From positions 16,140-80,139 of the forward strand of contig NZ_JAEB01000015.1 of NCBI RefSeq assembly GCF_000518685.1: a stretch of 64,000 nt of DNA, read 5' to 3'. This document shows, piece by piece, positions 56,156 to 64,000 of the stretch. Position numbers and translations under genes: made by a program. The DNA comes from Eubacterium xylanophilum ATCC 35991. GTDB lineage: Bacteria > Bacillota > Clostridia > Lachnospirales > Lachnospiraceae. Each line of letters begins with the position of its first letter. Position 1 is the first letter of the stretch. The notes beneath the pieces were generated by a model. The model searched no databases. It saw nothing but the letters and a program-made list of their open reading frames with translations, and was not told the origin of the DNA.

Positions 56156-56857
56156 TTACATATCTGTAAATTGACGAATAAAATTAGCAGGACTAGGCGC
56201 GCGCCATACAGCTGTACCTATAAGAACTGCATCTGCACCGCTGTTGACAGCGCTAACTGCATCTTCATAGCTCAGTATTCCACTTTCGCTTATAAGAAAC
56301 ATATCTTCTTTTTTTAACCCGGCTAATCCTGTGGTCGTACTTACTGTACCACCGTCTTTCTCGAGTTCAAGAATATTTCTGTTGTTTATGCCCACCAATG
56401 TGGCCCCTAGCTCTGTAGCTAGCGCCATCTCGCTTTCATCGTGGGTTTCCACAAGGGGTTCGATGCCGATTTCGTTGGCGTAGTGGAAGTACTCTGTCAG
56501 TTCGTCAGCATTCATGCAAGAGGCTATCAGAAGAACTGAGCTTGCACCACACTCCCTGGAAATCTTGATATCTTCTCTGGACTTTATGAAGTCTTTGCGA
56601 AGAATGGGAATCTCTATGGAATCAGCCAACTCCTCGAGCATCTCCAGTGATCCGCCAAAATCCTCGGGCTCCGTGACCACAGATATAGCCGGAACTCCGA
56701 GACTCTCCACGAGCTTTGCGTTGTCTATTGCATCCTCCCGGGTGAAGAGTAGTCCTTCGCCGGGAGAAATGCACTTAAAGTCCACGATTAGCGGAATATT
56801 TTTCTTTGATTTATATGATATGAGGCTCTCTTTGAAGCCCTGTCTTGAATTCTTCAT
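56156..56857 (-). CDS. trpC: Indole-3-glycerol phosphate synthase, divergent
   Basis: 233 residues, slightly short for the family (about 250-260). The TIM barrel shows VVTEPEDFGGSLEMLEEL, PILRKDFI, LVGINNRNILELEKD and LISESGILSYEDAVSAVNS. The usual IKRxSPSKG segment reads DFKCISPGEG, an unusual version that I recall from archaeal-type enzymes. It converts CdRP to indole-3-glycerol phosphate. Starts 8 nt after trpD. Confidence 0.87.
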   Translation of the reverse strand: MKNSRQGFKESLISYKSKKNIPLIVDFKCISPGEGLLFTREDAIDNAKLVESLGVPAISVVTEPEDFGGSLEMLEELADSIEIPILRKDFIKSREDIKISRECGASSVLLIASCMNADELTEYFHYANEIGIEPLVETHDESEMALATELGATLVGINNRNILELEKDGGTVSTTTGLAGLKKEDMFLISESGILSYEDAVSAVNSGADAVLIGTAVWRAPSPANFIRQFTDM

Positions 56858-56865
56858 TAAATAAC

Positions 56866-57888
56866 CTACTTCATCTGGTTTGAAAGTGTTGCCAATTCCT
56901 CGAGTTTCTTCTGTGCTTTGCCGCTATCGATGATCTCGCGCGCAAGCTTAACGCCTTCTTCGAAGTTAGCAGCCTTGTCGCCGACAACTAAAGCACCTGC
57001 GGCATTGAGAATGATTGCATCTTTTCTAGGGCCGGTGATCTCGCCGGAGAATACTCCTTTGATTGTATTGGCATTTTCCTTAGGTGTTCCTGTCTTGATC
57101 TCGTCAAGAGTGCAGCTCTTGAGACCGAAGTCCTCAGGACAAATCTCATAGGTTTTGAGCTCTCCATCCTTCAACTCGCAGATTTTTGTCTTGCCGAGAA
57201 GTGAGATCTCATCTAATCCATCTAAACCATATACGAACATTGCTCTTGTATAACCGATTCTCCTAGCAACTTCCGGAACAGTATCGAGAAGCTCTTCCTT
57301 GTAAACACCGAGAAGATGTCTTGGCGCAAACGCCGGATTGATCAATGGTCCGATGATGGTATAGAAAATAGTTTTGATACCTAGCTCTGTTTCCGGTGGA
57401 AGTACCTTACCCATAACCGGGTGAAAAAGTGGTGCATAGATAAATGCAATGCCGATTTTCTCGATAAGCTCAGCAGCGCTCTCCGGTGAGAGATTGATAT
57501 TTACGCCCAAAGCTTCAAGGACATCTGCACTTCCGGAAAGAGAAGAAATCGAACGGCTTCCGTGTTTTGCGATAGGAATCCCCGCTGCTGCTGCCACTAG
57601 TGCAGTTGCAGTTGAAATGTTAAATGTGCTCAAACCACCGCCGGTTCCGCACGTATCCATCATCTCTGCAGATGTATTCGCTTTAATAGGAATACAATTT
57701 TCGCGCATGGCATTGGCAAAAGAAGCAAGTTCCTCTACATTAGTTCCCTTCATGAGAAGAGCTACCTGAAATCCGGCAATCTGTACATCCGTCACTTCGT
57801 CCTTTGCAACAGCGCTGATAAAAGCAGAAATCTCCTCTGAAGTAAGTGCTTGGTTATTAGTTACTTTTGATAAAATATTCTTATACAT
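56866..57888 (-). CDS. trpD: Anthranilate phosphoribosyltransferase, variant motif
   Basis: 340 residues. It transfers phosphoribosyl from PRPP to anthranilate. The PRPP motif GTGGDG reads GTGGGLSTFNIST, and KHGNRxxSSxxGSAD reads KHGSRSISSLSGSADVLEAL; the metal-binding GLDEISL is kept. The GTGGG version is known to me mainly from archaeal TrpD. First gene of the run trpD-trpC-STAS/kinase-trpF-pepD-AKR; trpE, trpG, trpB and trpA are not here. Only a weak ribosome binding site. Upstream is a GTAACTTGC/GCAAGTTAC hairpin (57966-57993). Confidence 0.9.
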   Translation of the reverse strand: MYKNILSKVTNNQALTSEEISAFISAVAKDEVTDVQIAGFQVALLMKGTNVEELASFANAMRENCIPIKANTSAEMMDTCGTGGGLSTFNISTATALVAAAAGIPIAKHGSRSISSLSGSADVLEALGVNINLSPESAAELIEKIGIAFIYAPLFHPVMGKVLPPETELGIKTIFYTIIGPLINPAFAPRHLLGVYKEELLDTVPEVARRIGYTRAMFVYGLDGLDEISLLGKTKICELKDGELKTYEICPEDFGLKSCTLDEIKTGTPKENANTIKGVFSGEITGPRKDAIILNAAGALVVGDKAANFEEGVKLAREIIDSGKAQKKLEELATLSNQMK

Positions 57889-57965
57889 TATATATACCTA
57901 TTGCAGGTCTGGGTGCCTCATGGTGTTACTTCGAGTCCCTAAATTATGCGTGACTAAAATAGCAT

Positions 57966-57993
57966 GTAACTTGCGAGCCTGCGAGCAAGTTAC
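57966..57993 (-). promoter_or_regulatory. Leader hairpin upstream of trpD
   Basis: GTAACTTGC and GCAAGTTAC, a perfect 9-bp stem with a 10-nt loop, about 78 nt before the trpD start. No T run, no T-box consensus and no Trp-rich leader peptide were found. Confidence 0.5.
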
Positions 57994-58029
57994 GAGGAAT
58001 TACATTACTCATTTAATTGTACCATAAAT

Positions 58030-58132
58030 GGGGAGATTTGGCAAAAGGAAGTGGAGAGGGAGGAGAAGGTAATCGGGAAGGTGGCCTGAGGGGGAGAGAG
58101 AGGGTCGGGAAGGTGGCCGGTGGGGGGGATAT
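58030..58132. other. G-rich purine tract
   Basis: The plus strand is almost entirely purine with many GGG runs up to GGGGGGG. TCGGGAAGGTGGCC occurs twice (about 58074 and 58105). No gene; strongly unlike the AT-rich surroundings. It could form G-quadruplexes in DNA or RNA. Confidence 0.6.
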
Positions 58133-58137
58133 GGATG

Positions 58138-58259
58138 AAAAACGTGTATTGCATGTAAAATTTGTCGGGGAAAGCTGTCGGGATTACATGCAATAGAGAA
58201 AAACGCGTATTGCATGTAAAATTAGTCGGGAAAAGCCGATAGGATTACATGCAATAGAG
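58138..58259. repeat. Two tandem 61-bp palindromic repeats
   Basis: Units 58138-58198 and 58199-58259. Each has TATTGCATGTAA and TTACATGCAATA as inverted arms (12 bp) around a 23-25-nt G-rich loop with GTCGGG. Confidence 0.85.
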
Positions 58260-58384
58260 GGGATACGGATGGAAAGTCAAAAAAAGAAAAAAGTATTATC
58301 CATAGCAATGTTAAAATATTGTAAATTGTTTTTCATCATTGGTCGTAAGAAAATAAAAAAAATGAATTTGTATCAGCAATACAA

Positions 58385-58503
58385 ATTCTTCATATTGGGT
58401 AAAACCGGTGAAAGCCGGCGACACAAAACTCTAGAGCCTGTAAAATGGTAGTCAGTTGCATTAGTTAGACATTATCATAGGCATATGGTGATGTTTTTTT
58501 TAT
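58385..58503 (+). ncRNA. Cyclic-di-GMP-I (GEMM) type riboswitch with terminator
   Basis: GGGTAAAACCGG, GAAA tetraloop hairpin (CCGGT-GAAA-GCCGG at 58405-58418), CGACACAAAACTC and then ATGGTAGTCAGTTGCATT follow the order of the c-di-GMP-I aptamer: A-rich joining segment, GNRA hairpin, GACGCAAAGC-like segment and GG(T/C)AGCCAGGTTGC-like segment. A GAATTTGTAT/ATACAAATTC hairpin (about 58363-58387) precedes it. ACATTATCA/TGGTGATGT plus eight T (58470-58501) forms the terminator platform. Directly controls the secreted protein gene that follows. The AC(G to A)CAAA(G to A) changes make it somewhat atypical; a related cyclic dinucleotide is possible. Confidence 0.72.
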
Positions 58504-58549
58504 GGAAAGGCACGTTGTGAGATACGTATTGATTTGAGAGGTGATTTAT

Positions 58550-61500
58550 ATGAGAAAAAGGATTATTGCTTTGTTAATTTCTATGATGTTTCTGTCGGTT
58601 ACAGTTTTGTCTGATATTTCTATGGCCAAGCTGGCAAGCGAAGAGACAATAGAAACATCGGTTGTGGAAAACGAGACAGTAAATAAAGAATGTTACAAGC
58701 TTAGTAGAATTGACAACGAGACAGTGAAGATAAGTAGTTCGGAGAAATCATATTACTTTAAAGCTGATACGAATAGAACATTTTATGCGCTTATGGATAC
58801 AAGGGCTTTTAATGTTGTATTTGATGATACTGGGAGAGTATATATTACTGAACATAATAGTGAGTTTGTAATAGATAGTGTTAAGTGTACTTTCACAGAT
58901 GACGAATTTCTGTTTGAATTTTATGATGAATGGGGAAGTTTGCAACAACAAGAAAGTACTAATGGCTGTGGTGGACGAACACCATATGGTTGCATGCTGT
59001 ATAATTTGTCAAAAGATGAGTTGATTAAATCATGCTATCATGGTGGGAATGATGATCCAATAGATGAACCTCAAGAACCAACTTCAACCCCTACGACCAA
59101 CCCAGTTGATACTCAAACTCCAACCCCTACAACCAAACCAGCTGAGACCCAAGCACCAACCCCAACAGCCAAGCCTACAGAGCCCCCAAGTCCAACGGCA
59201 AAACCAACAAAAACCCCGGATCCAACTCCAACTCCAGAGCCTACAGAGACACCGGTAAATGACAAGTATGGAATAATTGAGAGTGAAGAAGTCACATCAA
59301 CTTGTTATAGGATTGAATATCTTGACAATGGAAAAGTTAGAATAAAAAACCAAGAGAAGGAATACGTATTTGATGCGGATCCATCAAGAAAATTCTTTGC
59401 TCTTGCAGATAGGACTACATTTAATGTCGTATTTGATGATACTGGAAAAATATATATTAATGAGCACAATGGATACTTTGTAGTAGGTAGTGTAACTTGT
59501 AATTATTCTCCAACATATTATTTATTTAGGTTCTTTGATAAGACGGGAAGGCAGATTCAGGAAGAGCATAGTGATGGATGTGGAGGATCGACGCCGTATG
59601 GATGTATTTTATACGATTTGACGAATGATACGATGCTTGCAAAATGTTATGGTGGGGATCCTGGAGACTATCAAACATATAATCAGAATCTAAGTTATAA
59701 AAGTTATTCTGAGATGGATATGATTGATTATTACAATTACGAGGAAGGAATACTAAGTTTTGATTCATCATATGGCCCATATTATCGTATCGATGTAAAT
59801 AATCGGAAGATTTTAGATTGTTCTAGTTCAGGAAGCAAGATTAAGAATTTTGAATTAGAGGGAAATGTGCTGAGGATTACTTTGTTTAGTATAGAACTTC
59901 CTGTCGATACAGAGTATGTATTTAATCTTGAAAAGAATAGTTTCGAGCAGAATGATACTGTGGATTATTACAGATTTGACACGCAGGGTATCTTGGAATT
60001 TGATTCCGTCAGAGGCCCTCTTTACTACATAGATTACAAAAATAAAAAGATTGTAAGTTGTTCATCAAGTAATGCAAGATTGAAAAAATGTGAGGTGTCA
60101 GGAGATGGAAAGAAACTATCTATAACGGTTTACAGCGATGAGTTTCCAAGTGATCAGGATTATGAGTTTGTGATTCCAGGTGAGAGTGAACTAGTTGATA
60201 ATACACCTCATTACAGAAGTGAAGATGATGGACGCAATACATCTAGGATGGTAGTAAAAGGCAAGACGACTGGTTCGAATACGTATAGAGAAGACTATGT
60301 TCAGTACTTTGATTATGTAGATGGAATATTGGAATTTGACAGTGCATTTGGACCATACTATAAGATAGACACTAGGGAGGGAAAAAAGCGTGTGATTGAC
60401 TGTAGCAGTGATGGAGTGGTTATCAATGATTTGAGTGTTATTGGCAATAGGATTATTTTGAATGTATATAGCAATGAGCTTCCATATAATGTTTTATATG
60501 ATTTTGATATTTCTGGAGTGGATGCAGATGGAAATGTTAGGATGAAGTTTGAATTCGATGTAATCGAATGGTATAAAGTCTATGAAGTGTCTAATATTAT
60601 AGAGTTTGATACCATGAACGGACCATTGTTTACAATAAACTATATGACAGGAGAAATCATAGGATCATCAAGTGAAAATTCGGAGATAAGAGATATCAGG
60701 GTTGAAGATAATATTCTCACTATGACATTAATTAGTGATGAATTTCCTAGTGAATACACATATGAATTTGATCTTACGACTAACACGAATGGCGTATATG
60801 ATCCTGAGGGCTTTGGCTACTCCACAGGCTTCTGTGCATTTAAGGGTGAGGACAGAGTGGACTATTATAATATTCTGACATATGAAAATGCCATTGAATT
60901 TGACACGGAGTATGGACCATATTATAAAATTGACCTCAGTACTGGAACAGTTCTTGATTGTACAAGTGATTTGATGTATCCTGATCGTCCAAAAGCAAGG
61001 GTGGTGAACTATAATGTCACGGGAGACAATATCACACTTACCGTGTATAGCGAAGAGCTCCCATATGAGATGACATATGTGTTTAATACAACTCAAAATG
61101 GTCAGAACTTCGGAATTGTCGGATATAATAATTCCAAGGCAGACGATAGTATTAATTCAATAGTGGAAAGTATTGTTAATCAGGATTATGAGGGCAAAGC
61201 AATCAGTGATGAAACCATGAGAAAGATGGTTGAGGCATATAATGATGGAAAGAAAATAGTCACAAAGGTTCAATACAACTGTCTGAAGGAAGAAAAGGCA
61301 GACAAGGAAGACGTACAGATGATAAAGAATTATGGCCAAGCTAAGAAGATGGACGTGCTCCAGTATATGGATATTTCTATCTATGCATATGCTGACGGTG
61401 TTGAGCTTGGAAAGATTGCGGAGCTAAACGATGAGATTGAGTTTGTTCTCAATATGTTTATCGATATGTTCCCTGGTAAGAAACTTTCGATGCTCAGAGT

Positions 61501-62008
61501 TCATAATAATGAGATAGAGGAACTGGAGCTTGAAGAAGATGAATTGGGAAATAGAAAATTCAAGAGCTCCAAATTCTCCACATACGCACTCGTTATGAAG
61601 GACAAGGATTCGTCTACGGACGAAGCTGATAATAATAAGGATAGTGCGGATAAGAGTGAAGAAAAGCAGGAACCAAAGATAGTATACGTAGAGGTGGTAA
61701 AGGAAGTACCTGTGGAACAAAAGGCGGCAACGACTTCAAAAACTACCAAGAAGGCGGGCAAGATAAAGTCAAATCTTAAGAGTAAGACTAAGATCAAAAA
61801 GTCCAAGAAAATAGTCTTCACATCCGACTATGCTATCAAGTCAGTGAAGCTTAATGGCAAGAAAATAGCAATTAAGAAAAATAAGAAAAAAGTTTCCTTT
61901 AAACTCTCAAAGTACAAAAAATACTTGAAGAAGAAAGGAAAACTCAACAAAATTACTGTCACCGACAAGAACAACAACAAACTGGTAATTAAATTTAAAA
62001 CCAAATAG
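58550..62008 (+). CDS. Large modular secreted/cell-surface protein
   Basis: 1152 residues. Start ATG 58550 with GAGAGG 9 nt upstream; a GTG three codons earlier touches that site. Signal peptide (RIIALLISMMFLSVTVLS). Two A modules (about 47-165 and 250-368) share FNVVFDDTG, then YI.EHN, and GCGG.TPYGC.LY.L with paired cysteines. They are joined by a 70-residue Pro/Thr linker with TPTTKPAETQAPTPTAKP. Five B modules follow (starting near 391, 470, 582, 670, 769) with the core I..FD...GP.Y.I. Then a helical region, an acidic stretch (TDEADNNKDSADKSEEK) and a very Lys-rich end (KKVSFKLSKYKKYLKKKGK). No LPXTG. No known family recognised; adhesin or matrix component is inference from c-di-GMP control. 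Confidence 0.85.
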   Translation: MRKRIIALLISMMFLSVTVLSDISMAKLASEETIETSVVENETVNKECYKLSRIDNETVKISSSEKSYYFKADTNRTFYALMDTRAFNVVFDDTGRVYITEHNSEFVIDSVKCTFTDDEFLFEFYDEWGSLQQQESTNGCGGRTPYGCMLYNLSKDELIKSCYHGGNDDPIDEPQEPTSTPTTNPVDTQTPTPTTKPAETQAPTPTAKPTEPPSPTAKPTKTPDPTPTPEPTETPVNDKYGIIESEEVTSTCYRIEYLDNGKVRIKNQEKEYVFDADPSRKFFALADRTTFNVVFDDTGKIYINEHNGYFVVGSVTCNYSPTYYLFRFFDKTGRQIQEEHSDGCGGSTPYGCILYDLTNDTMLAKCYGGDPGDYQTYNQNLSYKSYSEMDMIDYYNYEEGILSFDSSYGPYYRIDVNNRKILDCSSSGSKIKNFELEGNVLRITLFSIELPVDTEYVFNLEKNSFEQNDTVDYYRFDTQGILEFDSVRGPLYYIDYKNKKIVSCSSSNARLKKCEVSGDGKKLSITVYSDEFPSDQDYEFVIPGESELVDNTPHYRSEDDGRNTSRMVVKGKTTGSNTYREDYVQYFDYVDGILEFDSAFGPYYKIDTREGKKRVIDCSSDGVVINDLSVIGNRIILNVYSNELPYNVLYDFDISGVDADGNVRMKFEFDVIEWYKVYEVSNIIEFDTMNGPLFTINYMTGEIIGSSSENSEIRDIRVEDNILTMTLISDEFPSEYTYEFDLTTNTNGVYDPEGFGYSTGFCAFKGEDRVDYYNILTYENAIEFDTEYGPYYKIDLSTGTVLDCTSDLMYPDRPKARVVNYNVTGDNITLTVYSEELPYEMTYVFNTTQNGQNFGIVGYNNSKADDSINSIVESIVNQDYEGKAISDETMRKMVEAYNDGKKIVTKVQYNCLKEEKADKEDVQMIKNYGQAKKMDVLQYMDISIYAYADGVELGKIAELNDEIEFVLNMFIDMFPGKKLSMLRVHNNEIEELELEEDELGNRKFKSSKFSTYALVMKDKDSSTDEADNNKDSADKSEEKQEPKIVYVEVVKEVPVEQKAATTSKTTKKAGKIKSNLKSKTKIKKSKKIVFTSDYAIKSVKLNGKKIAIKKNKKKVSFKLSKYKKYLKKKGKLNKITVTDKNNNKLVIKFKTK

Positions 62009-62030
62009 CCACAGAGGTTTAGGTTGAACA

Positions 62031-62064
62031 GCCCCAGAGTGCATAGGCGTTCTGGGGCAGTTTT
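62031..62064 (+). terminator. Terminator after the surface protein gene
   Basis: GCCCCAGA, 12-nt loop, TCTGGGGC, then AGTTTT. Confidence 0.7.
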
Positions 62065-62088
62065 GGTAGGGAAATAATTTATTAGTAA

Positions 62089-62117
62089 TTGAGAGAAATG
62101 GGGATTTGTGGTATAAT
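62089..62117 (+). promoter_or_regulatory. Promoter of the alpha/beta hydrolase gene
   Basis: TTGAGA, 17-bp spacer, TATAAT, 52 bp before the start. Confidence 0.75.
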
Positions 62118-62168
62118 AAAACAGTAGTATTTACTAATATCCCATCCCCAACCACAGGAGCAGTACAT

Positions 62169-62909
62169 ATGAATTACCAAGAATACGGCAACAAAAACAA
62201 AGATGTCATCATTCTCCTTCACGGTGGAGGTTTGTCATGGTGGAATTATAGAGAAGAAGCGGAAATGCTACAGGATAAGTACCATGTAATCCTTCCCATC
62301 CTGGATGGGCACGCCGGAAGTGACAGACATTTTACTTCAATTGAAGATAATGCAGAGGAAATTATCAGATTTATAGATGAGAACCTTGGCGGGAAAGTCC
62401 TGATGATGGGTGGGTTATCACTAGGCGGCCAGGTGCTTCTTGAGATTCTGTCGCGAAGGGATGATATATGTAATTTTGCCATTGTGGAAAGTGCCATGGT
62501 TATCCCGTCAAAACTCACTCGCGCCCTGATTGGGCCCGCTTTTGGGATTAGTTATGGCCTGATAAAGCAAAGGTGGTTCTCGAGGCTTCAATTCCGTTCT
62601 TTGCACATGAGAGCGGATTTGTTTGAGGATTACTATAGAGATACTTGTGGAATCAGGAGGAAAGACTTGATTGCCTTTCTCCGGGCCAATACTTCCTATA
62701 ATCTCAAAGCTTCTATAGGGAAATGTTCCGCGAAGATTAACATATACATTGGTCAAAGAGAAAACCTGGGAATCAAGAAATCAGCGCAAAAGATTTGTGG
62801 TGCGGTGCAAGATGCATCGCTGAATATTTTACCGAAAATGCATCATGGGGAGTTTTCGATAAATCATGCGGCTGAATATGTGAGAGAAATAGAGCATTTG
62901 TGGAGGTGA
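62169..62909 (+). CDS. Alpha/beta-fold hydrolase
   Basis: 246 residues. Oxyanion-hole LLHGGGLSWWNYREE, the nucleophile elbow MMGGLSLGGQVLLE and a late His in MHHGEFSIN give the Ser-(Asp)-His arrangement. Likely an esterase or related hydrolase; substrate unknown. The start at 62169 has AGGAG 8 nt upstream; the frame could extend 21 codons into the promoter and is rejected. The stop is 5 nt before the next start, so they form one operon. Confidence 0.85.
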   Translation: MNYQEYGNKNKDVIILLHGGGLSWWNYREEAEMLQDKYHVILPILDGHAGSDRHFTSIEDNAEEIIRFIDENLGGKVLMMGGLSLGGQVLLEILSRRDDICNFAIVESAMVIPSKLTRALIGPAFGISYGLIKQRWFSRLQFRSLHMRADLFEDYYRDTCGIRRKDLIAFLRANTSYNLKASIGKCSAKINIYIGQRENLGIKKSAQKICGAVQDASLNILPKMHHGEFSINHAAEYVREIEHLWR

Positions 62910-62914
62910 TGCAA

Positions 62915-63364
62915 ATGGGGTTTTCAGATATTCAAATAATAGTGATTTTTTCAGCAGTAGGGATGATGGTGATGTTGGTTTTGTTGATAGTCATATCGGC
63001 AAGGGCAAGCAGAAAACAGGGTAAAACAATGTACAGCCGGAATCCTGTGGACAACCCGAGGCTGCTTCGAGATGACGAAAAGGAGAACTACACAAAAGAA
63101 GAATTGTTACAAAAGGATGAGTTGGAGCTTGGCTACTATCTCATGAGCAGAGATCCAAAGCACAGGTCCTCGAATCCATATGATTATTTGTATAATTGGG
63201 AGTTGCGAAGAGAAGTTGAATGGAATAATTCAATTCACGATAATAATTATGAGAGTCCGTGGGAGAAAGATTCGAATAATTTTGGTGGTTATGAGAACCC
63301 GTGGGATTTGAGTTCTCATAAATTCGGTGGCTATGAGAGTCCGTGGGACAATAAAGATGATTAA
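62915..63364 (+). CDS. Membrane protein with C-terminal Tyr-Glu-Pro-Trp repeats
   Basis: 149 residues. One N-terminal membrane helix (about 7-30, IIVIFSAVGMMVMLVLLIVI), a charged middle (LLRDDEKENYTKEELLQKDE) and three C-terminal repeats NNYESPWEKD, GGYENPWDLS and GGYESPWDNK at 14-residue spacing. Start ATG 62915 with GGAGG 8 nt upstream. No family recognised. The aromatic short linear motifs look like a docking site. Co-transcribed with the hydrolase. Confidence 0.75.
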   Translation: MGFSDIQIIVIFSAVGMMVMLVLLIVISARASRKQGKTMYSRNPVDNPRLLRDDEKENYTKEELLQKDELELGYYLMSRDPKHRSSNPYDYLYNWELRREVEWNNSIHDNNYESPWEKDSNNFGGYENPWDLSSHKFGGYESPWDNKDD

Positions 63365-63389
63365 AAATATTCCGCAATCTTTTTTTTGC

Positions 63390-63416
63390 AAAACCCCCCG
63401 AAAAAAAGGGGGTTTT
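63390..63416 (+). terminator. Terminator before the rRNA operon
   Basis: AAAACCCCC, loop, GGGGGTTTT following the last protein gene; the C and G tracts are exact. Confidence 0.75.
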
Positions 63417-63459
63417 CGGAAAGGCGGAATATTTTTTTTGATTTTTTTTAAAAAAGTTG

Positions 63460-63488
63460 TTGACAAGACCAAATAATTTTGATAAGAT
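63460..63488 (+). promoter_or_regulatory. rRNA operon promoter
   Basis: TTGACA, 17-bp spacer, TAAGAT (63483-63488), about 300 bp upstream of 16S; A/T-rich upstream sequence (runs of T and A) could serve as an UP element. Confidence 0.85.
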
Positions 63489-63787
63489 AGTATTCGCTGA
63501 CGCAAACAAAATAAATTTTGCACAGCAGAGAACCTTGATAATTGAACAGTGAAACAACCCTGAAAATTCAAAATAAAAAAGGCAAGAATAGCCTTAACGA
63601 ATTTTCAGAAACTACAAACTTATGACAAGTTCTCATTCGTGAGAACGGGTAAGATTAGTTTCCAGAAATTCTTTTGAATTATTCATTTAACGTTTCGTGA
63701 ACGAAACACCAAGTAAACAACTCGTACTATGTACGATGCTTACTGAACGGATTAGCCAAGCAAAATCTTGGCAGAATCAAACATTTT
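63489..63787 (+). other. rRNA operon leader
   Basis: About 300 nt without genes. CTGAAAATTC (about 63560) and GAATTTTCAG (about 63598) form a long stem; smaller hairpins are TTCTCA/TGAGAA and GTTTCG/CGAAAC. It should hold antitermination and RNase III processing signals. Confidence 0.7.

Positions 63788-64000
<213 letters not shown>

Noticed and set aside
57889..58010. trp leader peptide or T-box ahead of trpD
   Set aside because: A 22-codon frame lacks Trp codons, no T-box consensus was seen, and the hairpin has no T run.
58005..58193. Minus-strand ORF of 62 codons rich in Pro
   Set aside because: It is the complement of the G-rich tract and repeat unit, without a ribosome binding site.
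63141..63571. Minus-strand ORFs across the last gene and rRNA promoter
   Set aside because: Antisense to a well-supported gene with a good start, and they run through the terminator and rRNA promoter.

Overview
The window looks like the replication-origin region of a low-GC, anaerobic Firmicute, most likely a non-sporulating member of the Lachnospiraceae. Support: the dnaA-dnaN-yaaA-recF-gyrB-gyrA and rpmH-rnpA-yidD-yidC-jag-mnmE-mnmG-rsmG-parA-parB blocks diverge from a common point; purine synthesis uses a PurO-type cyclohydrolase plus a separate AICAR transformylase; glgC/glgD are paired; prs is long; and a 16S rRNA gene starts at the right edge. The rqcP-divIC-tilS-hpt-ftsH block lacks the yabP, yabQ and spoIIE genes found there in spore formers. 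The genus cannot be fixed from the sequence alone.

Layout. 1-1.9 kb: decayed island next to tRNA-Ser(GCU), with two gene remnants, an AbiE toxin-antitoxin locus whose toxin has an internal deletion, and a duplicated tRNA 3' end. 2.0-4.6 kb: class I fumarase operon. 4.7-13.2 kb: gyrA, gyrB, recF, yaaA, dnaN and dnaA on the minus strand, with an origin candidate between dnaN and dnaA. 13.4-22.7 kb: RNA-modification, membrane-insertion and chromosome-partition genes on the plus strand, with two parS sites flanking rsmG. 22.7-32.3 kb: tRNA-Lys, a transporter, trmB, a D,D-carboxypeptidase, the purine pair, a flippase and an L,D-transpeptidase. 32.6-35.6 kb: panB-panC, an AraC regulator and HU. 35.7-40.3 kb: cell division, tRNA modification, purine salvage and FtsH. 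40.7-44.3 kb: an amylase-like enzyme, a hairpin-rich miniature element and prs. 44.4-48.3 kb: helicase loader, DnaD-type initiator and murC. 48.6-51.4 kb: glgC, glgD, spoVG. 51.6-57.9 kb: a trpDCF group with a STAS-kinase fusion, a dipeptidase and an aldo/keto reductase. 58-62 kb: a probable cyclic-di-GMP riboswitch ahead of a very large modular secreted protein. 63.4 kb to the end: rRNA promoter, leader and 16S start.

Most notable signals. (1) DnaA has an altered DNA-recognition motif (KTHGT where DHTT is near-universal), and a matching non-canonical 9-mer, TTAT(T/C)GACA, occurs around and in dnaA and in a dense cluster just upstream of the dnaD-dnaC primosome operon. (2) A c-di-GMP-I-type riboswitch with a terminator precedes a 1152-residue secreted repeat protein. 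(3) A dispersed hairpin repeat occurs in at least ten copies, one of which supplies the C-terminus of a transporter gene. (4) A 347-bp element with 19-bp perfect terminal inverted repeats is built of four successive hairpins. (5) The AbiE promoter sits between two 32-bp copies of an operator-like repeat.
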